Assembly (NCBI GenBank): GCA_039197065.1
Contig: JBCCUL010000014.1
Location: 62,001 to 126,000 of the forward strand
Reading direction: 5' to 3'
DNA from: JANQPX01 sp039197065
GTDB taxonomy: Bacteria; Pseudomonadota; Alphaproteobacteria; Geminicoccales; Geminicoccaceae
Length of the DNA stretch: 64,000 nt
In this document: positions 26,622 through 35,901 of the stretch, piece by piece
Layout: each line of letters opens with the position of its first letter
How positions within the stretch are numbered: position 1 is the first letter of the stretch
Program-made: the position numbers and the translations under genes
The notes under the pieces: model-generated
Told to the model about the DNA's origin: nothing
Databases searched by the model: none
What the model saw: the letters and a program-made list of their open reading frames with translations, nothing else

Positions 26622-27507
26622 CGTCGCGGCTCCAATAGGAGCGAAGGGCGAGCGCGATGAAGGTCAAATAGAGGAGGAGGAAGGACATGGCTGCGCCGAG
26701 CGGCCAGTTGTTCGCGGCCTTGAACTGACGCTCGATGACATTGCCGATCATCTGGCTGTCGGGACCGCCGAGCAGATCCGGGATCAGGAACATGCCGAGC
26801 GAGGGGATGAAGACCAGGATGATGCCGGAGATGATGCCTGGCCTGGCGAGCGGGATGACGATGCTGGCCATGGTGCGGATCTGGCCGGCGCCGAGATCGA
26901 GGCTGGCTTCGAGATAGGACCGATCGAGGCGCTCCAACGTCGCGTAGAGGGGCAGCACCATGAAGGGGAGATAGACATAGACGATGCCGATGATCACGGC
27001 GGCGTCGTTGTAGAGAAGTTGGAGCGGCTGGAAACGGGGAAGGGCGCCGATGCCGATCGATTCGGTGACGGCGCTTGCGCCATCCCAAATCCCTTCCAGA
27101 CCGAAATTGACATAGCCGCGCGTTCTGAGCACCGCGATCATTGCATAGGTGCGGATGAGCAGGTTGGTCCAAAACGGCAGGATCACCAGAAGAAGAAGGA
27201 TCGGTTTTACCGTTGGCGGCGCGAAGCTGATGGCGAGCGCTATGGGAAAACCGATGATCAGGGCGACCAGGGTCGCAATCACGGCGATCCAAAAGGACTT
27301 CCAGAAGATCTTCAGATAGAGCGGATCAAACGCTTCGATGTAGTTGGCGAGCGTGCCGGTCACAGCGATGTCGACAACGCCCGTCCGCTCACCGAAGGAA
27401 AACGCCCAGATGAGCGAGAGCGGCGCTAGGAAGAACAGGACGAGCCAGAGCCCGCCCGGCAGCAAGAACGCCCAGAAGACAAGCGGATGCTGCCGCCAGC
27501 TCTCCAT
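26614..27507 (-). CDS. potH: Polyamine ABC transporter permease (PotH/PotB)
   Basis: 297 residues, six membrane helices. Family features: FLLPGGLWLVLFFLAPLSLI, LVILPFWTNLLIRTYA and the EAA loop YLEASLDLGAGQIRTM. It pairs with PotI. It follows the binding-protein gene by 24 bases. Confidence 0.93.
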   Translation of the reverse strand: MESWRQHPLVFWAFLLPGGLWLVLFFLAPLSLIWAFSFGERTGVVDIAVTGTLANYIEAFDPLYLKIFWKSFWIAVIATLVALIIGFPIALAISFAPPTVKPILLLLVILPFWTNLLIRTYAMIAVLRTRGYVNFGLEGIWDGASAVTESIGIGALPRFQPLQLLYNDAAVIIGIVYVYLPFMVLPLYATLERLDRSYLEASLDLGAGQIRTMASIVIPLARPGIISGIILVFIPSLGMFLIPDLLGGPDSQMIGNVIERQFKAANNWPLGAAMSFLLLYLTFIALALRSYWSRDDV

Positions 27508-27531
27508 TTACTCAGCGGGCAGCAGCAGTGG

Positions 27532-28617
27532 TCACGCTGCCAATACGCGGGTAAGCGCCTTTTCCTTGAGGTCGTCCTTTACCGGATCGAAGACCGCGAC
27601 CTCGCAGCGCTCAAGCGTTTCCTTGGAGGGGTAGATCGACGTGTTGTTGCGATCCTCTTCGGGGATGAACGCCATGGCCGCTTCGTTCGGGCAGGGATAT
27701 TTGATCTCGGACGCGATCTCGCCGTGCACTTCGGCTTCCAGGATGTAGTTGACGAAAGCGTGAGCGCCTTCGGGATTCGGGCCATCCTTCGGGATGCACA
27801 TGGTGTCTTCCCAGAGGATGCTGCCCTCGCTCGGCACGACATAGGCGAGATCGTCATCCTCGTCCATCACCTGCAGGATGTCGCCGTTCCATTCCATGCA
27901 GACGTCGACCTCGCCTGCGATCAGGAGATCCTGGCCCGTATCGGGGGCAAACGCCTTGATGTTCGGCTTGGCCTTGATCAGCGCCTCGGCAGCGGCATCG
28001 ATCTCGGCGGGATCGGATGAATTGAGCGACAGGCCAAGATATTTGAGCGCCACCTCGATCACGTCGCTGTCGTTCAGGAGGGACATGCGGCCCGCATATT
28101 GGTCCGAAGCAAACATGTCCGCCCAGGAGGTCGGCGTCATGCCTTCGGTCGCTGATTTGCGATAGCCTATTCCGATCGTGCCCCAGAAATACGGGATCGA
28201 ATATTTGCGGCCCGGATCGAATTCGGGATCGGTGAAGGCCGGATTGAGATTGCTCATATTCGGGAGCTGGCTGTGATCCAGCTCGATCAGCCGGTCGGCG
28301 GCGACCAGGCGCTCGACGAAGTCGTTGGACGGGAAGATCACGTCATAGCCGGGATTGCCCTCGCGCAGCTTGGCGAACAGCTCGTCATTGCTTGCAAACA
28401 GGTCGTAGCGTACGTCGGTGCCGGTTGCTTTCGTGAAGTTCGCGACGGTGTTCTCGCCGATATAGGTGTCCCAGTTATAGACATTGACCTGGTTCGTCTG
28501 AGCAAAGCTCATGCGACTTGCCGCCGGCAAGACCGTAGCGACGGCGACGGAGCCTTGGAGAAAACGGCGGCGGCTGGCGGTGAACGTGCGGGAGCGCAGC
28601 GTGCGGTGTCCTGGCAT
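27532..28617 (-). CDS. potF: Polyamine-binding protein (PotF/PotD), Tat-exported
   Basis: 361 residues from ATG 28617, chosen for GGAGG 9 bases upstream; the frame is open to 28740 without family similarity. Twin-arginine-like SRRRFL (15-20) and a hydrophobic run to FAQT. The mature start NQVNVYNWDTYIGE is the hallmark of PotD/PotF. A periplasmic putrescine or spermidine receptor. The neighbouring aminotransferase and PuuA/PuuD-like genes make putrescine the likelier ligand. Confidence 0.92.
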   Translation of the reverse strand: MPGHRTLRSRTFTASRRRFLQGSVAVATVLPAASRMSFAQTNQVNVYNWDTYIGENTVANFTKATGTDVRYDLFASNDELFAKLREGNPGYDVIFPSNDFVERLVAADRLIELDHSQLPNMSNLNPAFTDPEFDPGRKYSIPYFWGTIGIGYRKSATEGMTPTSWADMFASDQYAGRMSLLNDSDVIEVALKYLGLSLNSSDPAEIDAAAEALIKAKPNIKAFAPDTGQDLLIAGEVDVCMEWNGDILQVMDEDDDLAYVVPSEGSILWEDTMCIPKDGPNPEGAHAFVNYILEAEVHGEIASEIKYPCPNEAAMAFIPEEDRNNTSIYPSKETLERCEVAVFDPVKDDLKEKALTRVLAA

Positions 28618-28757
28618 CTCGGGGAACCTCCGGGCAAAAGCTGACGCAGGCGGCATGGCGTCGCGTTCGTTGATCTTGTTGTGAAATATCTTGGACATGG
28701 CCGTGGCGATGTCAACGACGAGACAGGCGGATCCGCGCAAAAGCGCAAGAGGTTCGC

Positions 28758-30116
28758 TCAGATATCGAGGTCGGCAGCGGTGCGATCGAAGGCGCGGCGG
28801 GCGCGTTTCGCGATTTCGCCGATTTCAGATTCGTCGATGATCAGCGGCGGGGACAGGACCATGATATCGCCGACGGCGCGCATCACCAAACCTTCGCTGA
28901 TGCAGTGATTGCGGCAGGTGATGCCGACCGCCCGTCCCTCCGGAAAGCGCCGGCGCTCGGCCTTATCGGCCACCAGCTCGATCGCGCCGATCAGGCCGAG
29001 CGATCGCGTCTCGCCGACCAGCGGATGGTCGTCGAGCGAGGCGAGGGCAGCGGCGAATGCCTGGCCGATCGGGCCGCTGCCGCGTTCATGGAGGCCCTCC
29101 TCTTCCATGATCCGAATGTTTGCCAGCGCCACCGCCGCAGCGACGGGATGACCGGAATAGGTGAAGCCATGGACCCATTCCTCACCGCTGGAGGCAAGGG
29201 CCTCGCCGACCCTTTCGCCGACCATCAGGGCCGAGATCGGCAGATAGCCCGACGACAGGCCTTTGGCCATGGTCATGATATCCGGCTTGATGCCGAAGCT
29301 GTCCGAGCCCCACCAGCGTCCGGTGCGTCCGAAGCCGCAGATCACCTCGTCAGCGATCAGCAGCACGTCGTGACGCCGGCAGATGGCTTCGATCCTTTGC
29401 CAATAGCCGTCCGGCGGAATGATCACGCCGCCAGCCCCCTGGATCGGTTCGCCGATAAAGGCGCCGACATTCTCCGGGCCGAGCTGGACGATGCGCTCTT
29501 CCAAGGCGTCTGCCGCCTGGCGGCCGAGGGCCTCAGGCGTCAGGTCACCGCCATGGCCATACCAGTAGGGGGCTTCGATATGCTCGAAACCGGGAAGCGG
29601 CAGGTCGGCCTGCGGATGCATCGGGGAGAGACCTGAAAGGCTGGCGGCGCCGAGCGTGACGCCGTGATAGCCGAGCTTGCGGCTGATGATGGTTTTCTTT
29701 TCCGGTTTCCCCTGCATATTCCAGAAATAACGGACCAGCTTCACTGCGGTGTCGTTCGCTTCCGAGCCGGAGTTCGCGAAAAAGACGCGGGAGAGATCGT
29801 GAGGCGCGATCGCCGCGAGCTTGGCGCTGAGCTCGACGGTAGGAGGCGTCGCACTCTGAAAGAAGGTGTTGTAATAGGGCAGCTCGCTCATCTGAGCATG
29901 CGCCGCCTCGATCAGCTCGGTGCGCCCATAGCCGACATTGACGCACCACAAGCCGGCCATGCCATCCAGGATCCGATTGCCGTCGCTATCGTTGAGCCAG
30001 CAGCCTTCGGCCGATGTGATGATCCTGCTGCCGACCGCCGTAAGCGCCTTGTGGTCGGTGAACGGGTGGAGATGGTGACGGCTGTCCAGCTCTTGCCATC
30101 TTGCGGTATCGTTCAT
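28758..30116 (-). CDS. spuC: Class III aminotransferase (putrescine-pyruvate type, SpuC-like)
   Basis: 452 residues. Begins with HHLHPFTDHKAL, a motif of the SpuC/YhxA branch. PLP signatures: SGSEANDTAVKL, IADEVICGFGRTG, and the lysine in TMAKGLSSGYLP. In Pseudomonas such enzymes convert putrescine to 4-aminobutyraldehyde with pyruvate; other omega-amines are possible. It lies between the VanZ-domain gene and the Pot importer in the polyamine operon. Confidence 0.88.
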   Translation of the reverse strand: MNDTARWQELDSRHHLHPFTDHKALTAVGSRIITSAEGCWLNDSDGNRILDGMAGLWCVNVGYGRTELIEAAHAQMSELPYYNTFFQSATPPTVELSAKLAAIAPHDLSRVFFANSGSEANDTAVKLVRYFWNMQGKPEKKTIISRKLGYHGVTLGAASLSGLSPMHPQADLPLPGFEHIEAPYWYGHGGDLTPEALGRQAADALEERIVQLGPENVGAFIGEPIQGAGGVIIPPDGYWQRIEAICRRHDVLLIADEVICGFGRTGRWWGSDSFGIKPDIMTMAKGLSSGYLPISALMVGERVGEALASSGEEWVHGFTYSGHPVAAAVALANIRIMEEEGLHERGSGPIGQAFAAALASLDDHPLVGETRSLGLIGAIELVADKAERRRFPEGRAVGITCRNHCISEGLVMRAVGDIMVLSPPLIIDESEIGEIAKRARRAFDRTAADLDI

Positions 30117-30165
30117 AGGGCCAGCATCCCGGTATCGAAACGACCGAACCCGACAAGCTTTGCCG

Positions 30166-31569
30166 TCAGGCCACGCGCAATCTTCGCACGCGGATGATGC
30201 CTTCCGCCAGTGTCAAACCGAGAACGATGCCGAAGCCGTCGACCCAGAGATCCCTGAGGCTGGGATCCCGATCGAAGGTGAAGAGCTGCAGCACTTCGCT
30301 TGCGATCGCGATCAGGAGCCAGGCGCCGACATGAATCGGGAGCGGATCGGAGGGGCGGCCGAGGCGCACCAGAAAGGCGAGCACCGTGAACATGATGCTG
30401 TGCCCTAAAGTATCGATGGTGCCGTTGTCGATCCCAAGCCAGTTGTTGAGGCTGGTCGCGGCCATCTGATGGATGCTGCCCGGCAGCATGAGCGCAATCA
30501 CGGAGAGCGCGCAGACGACGCCGAGCGAGATCTTGATGCCGGATGAATTTATGCCGCCGAACGTCTTGATGCCGGTGTAGATAACCACGACGCTCCAAGC
30601 GACCAGCAGGGCGCCGAGAGCTGCCATAAACGTCGTTCTGTATTCGACCACCGTCAGCTCAAGCTCGGTGACCGTCAAACGGCCGGTCGCATTTTTCATC
30701 TCGATGCCGAGCTGAGCGCTGTCGAATTCGGCCGGGATCGTGAAGGCGCGTCTGTAGTTTCTGACCTTCGTCGTGCCGTTCATGTTGAAGAGATTGTGCT
30801 CTTCGCTCCAGTCGGGCTTGCCGGCCGAGTCCAGCCTGACGAAGTAGATGCGCGCGCTGTCCCAGATTTCAGGACCCGTCACGACCTCCTCGCCCTGCAC
30901 CTGGGCGCGGAGAACCACCATGGTCTTGTCTGCGGGGAGCGCGAAGTCGCGCCGAAGATAGGTTTGCTGATCCGCGCTCAGGCTCTCCATGACGATCGTG
31001 CCCGGATCATCCGTATCATGGGAAACCAGGCCCGCTTGTGTCCATTCGCCGAGGCCGGCCTCGAAAGCCGGATCCGCGATCAGCGGATCGCCCTGGACGT
31101 CATAGCGCGGCATGAAGAGAAAGGTCGCTGCGGTAAGGGCAACCAGAACAACGCTCAGAACGGCGAGGAGGCCCAGCCGTAGCCACCCGGCATTGGCGGC
31201 GGGGCGCCGGCGCCGGCGGGCGCGCGGCCGGCGCTCCGGCTGACCTTCATCCACGGTAAGCGGGGCGGCGATGCTGAGCTCGGCTTCCGACGTCTTGTCA
31301 TCGGTCTTGGCCTTGGCCTTGGCGCTGTCACGTTTCCGCCGTTTCGGCCCGACCACTTCGCCTTCGCCGGCAGGTTGTCCTTTCGAGCTTTTGTCAGGTC
31401 CTGGCCTTCGATCCTTGTCGCCGACGAAGTGACCGAGCTCGAGTTCGTTGGCGGACATGTCGATTTTTTTGGGCTCATCGACTTTCCGCTTCCTGCCGAT
31501 CGATTCGTCGCGCGGCGGCTGCGCTTTGCGCCGCCTGCGCATCGATCCGGTTTCAATCACGTCAGACAT
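30166..31569 (-). CDS. VanZ-domain membrane protein with basic N-terminus and periplasmic domain
   Basis: 467 residues in three parts. Residues 1-125 are very basic, Lys/Arg/Pro-rich and cytoplasmic. A membrane helix (~128-152) leads to a β-rich periplasmic domain (~155-305) that looks like a carbohydrate-binding-type fold (FEAGLGEWTQAG, ARIYFVRLDSAG). Then several helices, ending in a VanZ-like domain with TLGHSIMFTVLAFL, SEVLQLFTFDRDPS and RDLWVDGFGIVLG. VanZ proteins are implicated in glycopeptide tolerance, but the molecular role is unclear. Its start overlaps the PuuA-like stop by 8 bases, so it is a true operon member. Confidence 0.75.
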   Translation of the reverse strand: MSDVIETGSMRRRRKAQPPRDESIGRKRKVDEPKKIDMSANELELGHFVGDKDRRPGPDKSSKGQPAGEGEVVGPKRRKRDSAKAKAKTDDKTSEAELSIAAPLTVDEGQPERRPRARRRRRPAANAGWLRLGLLAVLSVVLVALTAATFLFMPRYDVQGDPLIADPAFEAGLGEWTQAGLVSHDTDDPGTIVMESLSADQQTYLRRDFALPADKTMVVLRAQVQGEEVVTGPEIWDSARIYFVRLDSAGKPDWSEEHNLFNMNGTTKVRNYRRAFTIPAEFDSAQLGIEMKNATGRLTVTELELTVVEYRTTFMAALGALLVAWSVVVIYTGIKTFGGINSSGIKISLGVVCALSVIALMLPGSIHQMAATSLNNWLGIDNGTIDTLGHSIMFTVLAFLVRLGRPSDPLPIHVGAWLLIAIASEVLQLFTFDRDPSLRDLWVDGFGIVLGLTLAEGIIRVRRLRVA

Positions 31570-32911
31570 TGAGCAGCAGATGCTCCCGTTCCCAGGAGCT
31601 GATCACCTGCTGATAGGCGCGGTGCTCGATCTCCTTGACCATGATAAGCGCGTCGACGAAGGACTCGCCAAGGAGGGCTCTGAGCGGCTTTGCCCGGCGG
31701 AGCGCATCGAGGGCATCCGGCAGATAGCGGGGCAGGGTCTGCGCCAGGCGGTAGGCGCTGCCCTCGATCGGCTTGGTCGGCGAGAGGCGGCTGGCCATGC
31801 CGAGATAGCCGCAGCCCAGCGAGGCGGCGATCGCCAGATACGGATTGGCGTCGGCCCCTGCCACCCGGTTTTCCACCCGGCGCGCTTCGCGGCCACTGTC
31901 AGGCACTCGCAATCCCACCGTTCTGTTCTCCCATCCCCAATGGAGATTGATCGGCGCGTCCGAATAGCGTCTGAGGCGCCGGTAAGAATTGACATTCGGC
32001 GCGAGCAGCGGCATAGCCGCCGGCAGATACTTTTGCAGACCTCCAATATGATTGGTGAACAGCTTTGTGTAGTCGCCATTCCTTTTGGCGAAAATATTCT
32101 GCTCGGATTTCGCATCGACCACGCTCTGATGGACATGCATGGCGCTGCCCGGCTGGTTGTCCATGGGCTTGGCCATGAAGGTCGCGTACATCTGGTGCTT
32201 GAGCGCTGCCTTGCGGATGGTCCGCTTGAACAGAAAGACCTGATCGGCAAGCGCCAGCGGATCGCCGTGATGGAAGTTCATCTCCATCTGGGCCGCACCA
32301 CCCTCATGGATAAGCGTGTCGACATCCAGCTCTTGGGCTTCGCACCAGTCATAGGCGTCGTCGAACACCGGATCGAACTCGTTGATCGCTTCGATCCCGT
32401 AGCTCTGTGATCCGGCTTCGGGGCGCTGCGACTGGCCGATCGGTGGCTCCAGCGGATAGTCTGGATCCTCGTTGATCTTGGTGAGGAAGAACTCCAGCTC
32501 CGGAGCGACCACCGGCCGCCAGCCACGCTCCGCATAAGCCTGCAGCACGCGTCGGAGCACTTGCCGCGGCGTTATCTCCACCACCCTGCCGTCATGGTGG
32601 TAGCAATCGCAGATCACTTGCGCCGTCGGTTCATCATACCAGGGGACCAAGCGCAGGGTTGCCGGGTCGGGCCGCATGCGCACGTCGCGCATCGCAGGAT
32701 CGGTCACCCGGTTTTCCTGATCCTCGGGGTAACCGCCATTGACGGTCTGAACGAAGAGTTCTTCGGGGATGCGCAGGCTGTCATCCGTGAGTGAACGGAT
32801 AAACTTCGCCGCCGGCAGGATCTTGCCGCGCGCGATGCCGTTCTGGTCGGCGACGAGGCATTCGACCTCGGTGATGCGGTGATCCTGAAGCCAGGACTCG
32901 ATCTCAGTCAC
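31562..32911 (-). CDS. puuA: Glutamine-synthetase-family gamma-glutamylpolyamine synthetase (PuuA-like)
   Basis: About 449 residues from GTG 32911, chosen because VTEIESWLQDHRITEVECL matches the family start and it avoids overlap with puuD; the frame is open to 33073. Catalytic GS domain features: APELEFFLTK, GGAAQMEMNFHHGD, GSAMHVHQS, NRTVGLRVP and ENRVAGADANPYL. It is shorter than housekeeping GlnA and lacks its adenylylation loop signature. It ligates glutamate to putrescine at the cost of ATP. No clear SD is seen before the GTG. Confidence 0.87.
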   Translation of the reverse strand: MTEIESWLQDHRITEVECLVADQNGIARGKILPAAKFIRSLTDDSLRIPEELFVQTVNGGYPEDQENRVTDPAMRDVRMRPDPATLRLVPWYDEPTAQVICDCYHHDGRVVEITPRQVLRRVLQAYAERGWRPVVAPELEFFLTKINEDPDYPLEPPIGQSQRPEAGSQSYGIEAINEFDPVFDDAYDWCEAQELDVDTLIHEGGAAQMEMNFHHGDPLALADQVFLFKRTIRKAALKHQMYATFMAKPMDNQPGSAMHVHQSVVDAKSEQNIFAKRNGDYTKLFTNHIGGLQKYLPAAMPLLAPNVNSYRRLRRYSDAPINLHWGWENRTVGLRVPDSGREARRVENRVAGADANPYLAIAASLGCGYLGMASRLSPTKPIEGSAYRLAQTLPRYLPDALDALRRAKPLRALLGESFVDALIMVKEIEHRAYQQVISSWEREHLLLNV

Positions 32912-32924
32912 GGGCGGCCAAACT

Positions 32925-33728
32925 TTAAGATGCGCGGCGTGCGGGCGCGGACTTGTCCCGGGCATGGGCACGGCAGGCGTCGCCGAAGGCGGTGAACAGT
33001 CTCTTGGAGTAGGGATCGTCATGAACCCGCCACTCCGGATGCCACTGAATGCCAAGCACGAAGCCCGGCGCATCGCGCACGCTTATGGCTTCGATCGTGC
33101 CGTCAGTGGCCGTGGCCTCGACCACGACCCTGTCGCCGGGCCGATCGATCGCCTGACCGTGGAGGGTATTGACCTCGAATGCGTCGACGCCGCCCAGGAC
33201 CTCCTGCAGAAAACCGCCCTTCTTCAACGCCACGGCATGGGCAAGCTCGTCGAAGCGCTCGGCAATCGGCTTGCTCTTGTCGGAGCGGTGATCCATCCGC
33301 CCCGGGACCTCGTGGACATGCTGATGAAGCGTGCCGCCAAGCGCCACATTGAGCTCCTGAATGCCCCGGCAAATCGCAAGCGTGGGCACGGCGCGCTCGA
33401 CAGCGCGGCGGAGAAGCGGCAGCATCGTGGCGTCGCGCGCCGGATCGCGTTCGCTGTCCCTTCGCGCTTCTCCACCGTCATAGTGAACGGGGTCGACGTT
33501 CGACGGGCTGCCGGTGATCAAGAGACCATCGAGCGCATCCAGCCACTGATCCAGGGCCTGGTCATCGAGCCGTTCGCCGATCGCCGGCAGCAGCATGGGA
33601 AGGCCGCCGGCGCCATCGATGACGCTTTTGATGTAGCTCTCGCTGACTTTGTGGATTGGCAGACCATGTGCGCCGAGAATGCGGCAGGCCGGAACGCCGA
33701 TGAGCGGGAATTTGGACTGAGTGGACAT
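32925..33728 (-). CDS. puuD: Gamma-glutamyl-GABA hydrolase (PuuD-like, peptidase C26)
   Basis: 267 residues, class I glutamine-amidotransferase fold. Nucleophile Cys120 in AICRGIQELN, and the His230/Glu232 pair in QWHPEW. It would release GABA from gamma-glutamyl-GABA in the Puu route. First gene of the polyamine operon; the oxidase and dehydrogenase steps (PuuB, PuuC) are not in the window. Divergent from the lipoprotein gene, with ~157 bp between the two starts. Confidence 0.9.
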   Translation of the reverse strand: MSTQSKFPLIGVPACRILGAHGLPIHKVSESYIKSVIDGAGGLPMLLPAIGERLDDQALDQWLDALDGLLITGSPSNVDPVHYDGGEARRDSERDPARDATMLPLLRRAVERAVPTLAICRGIQELNVALGGTLHQHVHEVPGRMDHRSDKSKPIAERFDELAHAVALKKGGFLQEVLGGVDAFEVNTLHGQAIDRPGDRVVVEATATDGTIEAISVRDAPGFVLGIQWHPEWRVHDDPYSKRLFTAFGDACRAHARDKSAPARRAS

Positions 33729-33885
33729 ACAACATCTCTAGCGGACGGAGCCAGGGGCGACAAGCATGCTCGCCAGAGGAGAACGGCGGGTTTTTTGTCA
33801 AGATTGAGGCGTGGTTTCTTATCAAAATCAACGAGTTGTGCTAAGCATCCGGTCTTCAAGCAATCAACGGAGGAGATGGGCGAGG

Positions 33886-34455
33886 ATGAAACGATCCTTT
33901 CGGGGCCTTCGAACCGCGCTGCTGATCGCGACATGTGTCGTTGTGGCAGGCTGCACCAAACCGACCTATTACCGCCCTGCCTCCAACGGCTTCGGCTATG
34001 CCGAACGGCAGCTTGCCGAGGGCCGTTATCAGGTCGTTTTCGCCGGCAATCACAAGACGCGGCGAGAACAGGCCCATCAATATGTGCTGTTTCGCGCGGC
34101 CGAGCTCGCCGATCAGGAAGGTTATCGCTACGTCGCCGTGAACGATCAGAGCCAGCGGATCGAACGCTTCGGCGATCTGTTTTCCCGGCCGATCCAGAGG
34201 GTCGATCTGGGCCTGGAGGATGGCGGTGGACCGGCTGGTCTAGGCAGGCGCAATGATGAAGATCGCGTTCGATCGACTGTCGAGCGCTATCAGGCCATCC
34301 TGGACGTGTCGTTCTACAAGGACGAGGAAAGCGTCCCGGCTGAAGCGCGCGAGGTCTACACGACGGACCAGGTGCTGGAGGAGGTCGGCGGTTCGATCGA
34401 ATTCGAGTCTGGGCCGCCAGCAGACAACTATCTGGGAAGGCTGATCGGCGGTTAA
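33886..34455 (+). CDS. CC0125/CC1285-family lipoprotein
   Basis: 189 residues from ATG 33886 with GGGCGAGG upstream. Signal peptide and lipobox VVAGC (Cys21), then KPTYYRPASNGFGYAERQ, the opening signature of the Caulobacter CC0125/CC1285 group. The function of this family is unknown. It is predicted to be lipid-anchored in the envelope. Read divergently from the polyamine operon, it is followed by a second secreted-protein gene after ~90 bp. Confidence 0.78.
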   Translation: MKRSFRGLRTALLIATCVVVAGCTKPTYYRPASNGFGYAERQLAEGRYQVVFAGNHKTRREQAHQYVLFRAAELADQEGYRYVAVNDQSQRIERFGDLFSRPIQRVDLGLEDGGGPAGLGRRNDEDRVRSTVERYQAILDVSFYKDEESVPAEAREVYTTDQVLEEVGGSIEFESGPPADNYLGRLIGG

Positions 34456-34544
34456 ATCGCCTAAGCCTGTGGGCTGTTTCACTGACGTTTCGGCCGCATC
34501 CAGATAGGTCTGGAGGCATGTGATGAACCGATCAGGATATCGAC

Positions 34545-35327
34545 ATGCCTATGACCAAAGCGAGCCGGGGGCGGCTGACCGCCTTGACGCTGGCCGTCAG
34601 CCTCGGACTTTCGTCGACTGCAGTCCGCGCCGGTATTGAGAACCCGGAAACTGGCGAGCAGTGCTGGGGCCAGGACTGCTCGGATATCAATGATAGCAGC
34701 GGGGCGTCGACGTCACCTGGCGGTGGCGGCGGTGGCTACGTCACCTTGCCGAATGTCACGACCTATGACTGCACCAGCGATAGGACGGAAATGATCGATC
34801 AGTCCGTTCGCTGGCTGCAGAACAATCTGAATCTGGTCGATGCGCAGATGGGTCGTAACGGCCTGATGGACTGGCCGGGCAACAGCGAAGAGAACTTCGA
34901 AGAAAAGCTTTATAAAGATCTGAAAATCTACTGCATCAACGACAAGAACAAATGCCAGAACAGGGTGGGTCTGCTTGGCATCGTCCATCCGGTCGTTGCG
35001 CAAAAGCGCGTGAACCTCTGCGGGCAAAATATTGAGGCCAACGCCGCCATCCTGGGTATCGACCAGCAGTCTCTCTATGTGTCGACGGTCGCGCATGAGA
35101 TCGGGCATCTGGTGCGGGTCAACGGCCATCGAAACGGCTGTGCAGACAGGTTTCGGCGTCCGCGTTTTTCCCAGGCCGTGGGTCTGGCCGCTGAGGCCGC
35201 TCATCGCGGGATCGACTATGACGCCGATGACTGGTTCGTCACCGGCTGTCCGACGGGAACGGCGTCAAGCGGTGCTGGCGGCTTCGACGTCATCGACAAC
35301 AAGCTGCAAGCACCGCCGATCCAGTAA
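34545..35327 (+). CDS. Secreted Cys-rich protein with HExxH motif (possible zinc protease)
   Basis: 260 residues. Signal peptide (~1-29, ending AVRA). Residues 30-63 hold a CWGQDC pair and a poly-Gly linker. The rest has HEIGH at 184-188, a further His195 and Glu217 (LAAEAAH) as possible third ligand, and eight cysteines in all (40, 45, 76, 130, 137, 159, 199, 235) that could form four disulfides. The metzincin spacing HExxHxxGxxH is not met, being one residue too long. No known family is recognised. AGGA precedes ATG 34545. Confidence 0.6.
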   Translation: MPMTKASRGRLTALTLAVSLGLSSTAVRAGIENPETGEQCWGQDCSDINDSSGASTSPGGGGGGYVTLPNVTTYDCTSDRTEMIDQSVRWLQNNLNLVDAQMGRNGLMDWPGNSEENFEEKLYKDLKIYCINDKNKCQNRVGLLGIVHPVVAQKRVNLCGQNIEANAAILGIDQQSLYVSTVAHEIGHLVRVNGHRNGCADRFRRPRFSQAVGLAAEAAHRGIDYDADDWFVTGCPTGTASSGAGGFDVIDNKLQAPPIQ

Positions 35328-35342
35328 CAGTCTGCAAACGAA

Positions 35343-35376
35343 ATGCCGGGCCGACAAAGCCGGCCCGGCATCGTTT
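35343..35376 (+). terminator. Terminator after the secreted HExxH protein gene
   Basis: An 11-bp perfect GC-rich stem (35343-35353 with 35361-35371), 7-base loop, only a short CGTTT tail. It lies between convergent genes and could serve both sides. Confidence 0.6.
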
Positions 35377-35429
35377 CACGTCAAGCTACACCGCTAAGTC
35401 AACGGTCCAGCGCGTCGCTGGCGCTGCGC

Positions 35430-35900
35430 TTAGGCAGCGGCTTTGGTCTTCTTGTCCTCGATCACCTTCGCCTTGGCGCCGGAACCGATCGCGATCTGCT
35501 GCGGCTTCATGCGCTCAGGCAGCTCGCGGACCAGATTGATGTCGAGAAGACCGTTATTGAGGTCGGCCCCATTCACCCGCACGTAGTCGGCAAGCTGGAA
35601 GCGATGCTCGAAGGCGCGCTTGGCGATGCCGCGATGCAGATATTGGGTGTCCTTGTCGGTCTCCGCACCCTTGCCGCGCACGGTCAGGAGGTTCTCCTTG
35701 GAGATGATCTCGAGATCATCCTCGCCGAAACCGGCCACTGCGAGCGTGATGCGATAGGTGTCATCACCGGTCTTCGCGATGTTATAAGGCGGATAGGAGT
35801 TTTCCTGCGAAGCATTCCTGAAGGCGGTCTCAAACAACTCGTCGAGACGATCAAAACCGACGGAATGACGGAAAAGGGGAGACAAGTCGAAACTACGCAT
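35430..35900 (-). CDS. ibpA: Small heat-shock protein Hsp20/IbpA
   Basis: 156 residues from ATG 35900 (MRSFDLSPLFRHSVGFDR, the usual class A start) with GGAGGA 7 bases upstream; two further upstream ATGs in frame sit too close to or before that SD. Alpha-crystallin domain ~30-125: YNIAKTGDDTYRITLAVAGF, LTVRGKG and FEHRFQLADYV. It holds unfolding proteins for refolding. The leader folds into a ROSE-like thermometer, implying translation on heating. Confidence 0.94.
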   Translation of the reverse strand: MRSFDLSPLFRHSVGFDRLDELFETAFRNASQENSYPPYNIAKTGDDTYRITLAVAGFGEDDLEIISKENLLTVRGKGAETDKDTQYLHRGIAKRAFEHRFQLADYVRVNGADLNNGLLDINLVRELPERMKPQQIAIGSGAKAKVIEDKKTKAAA

Positions 35901-35901
35901 G

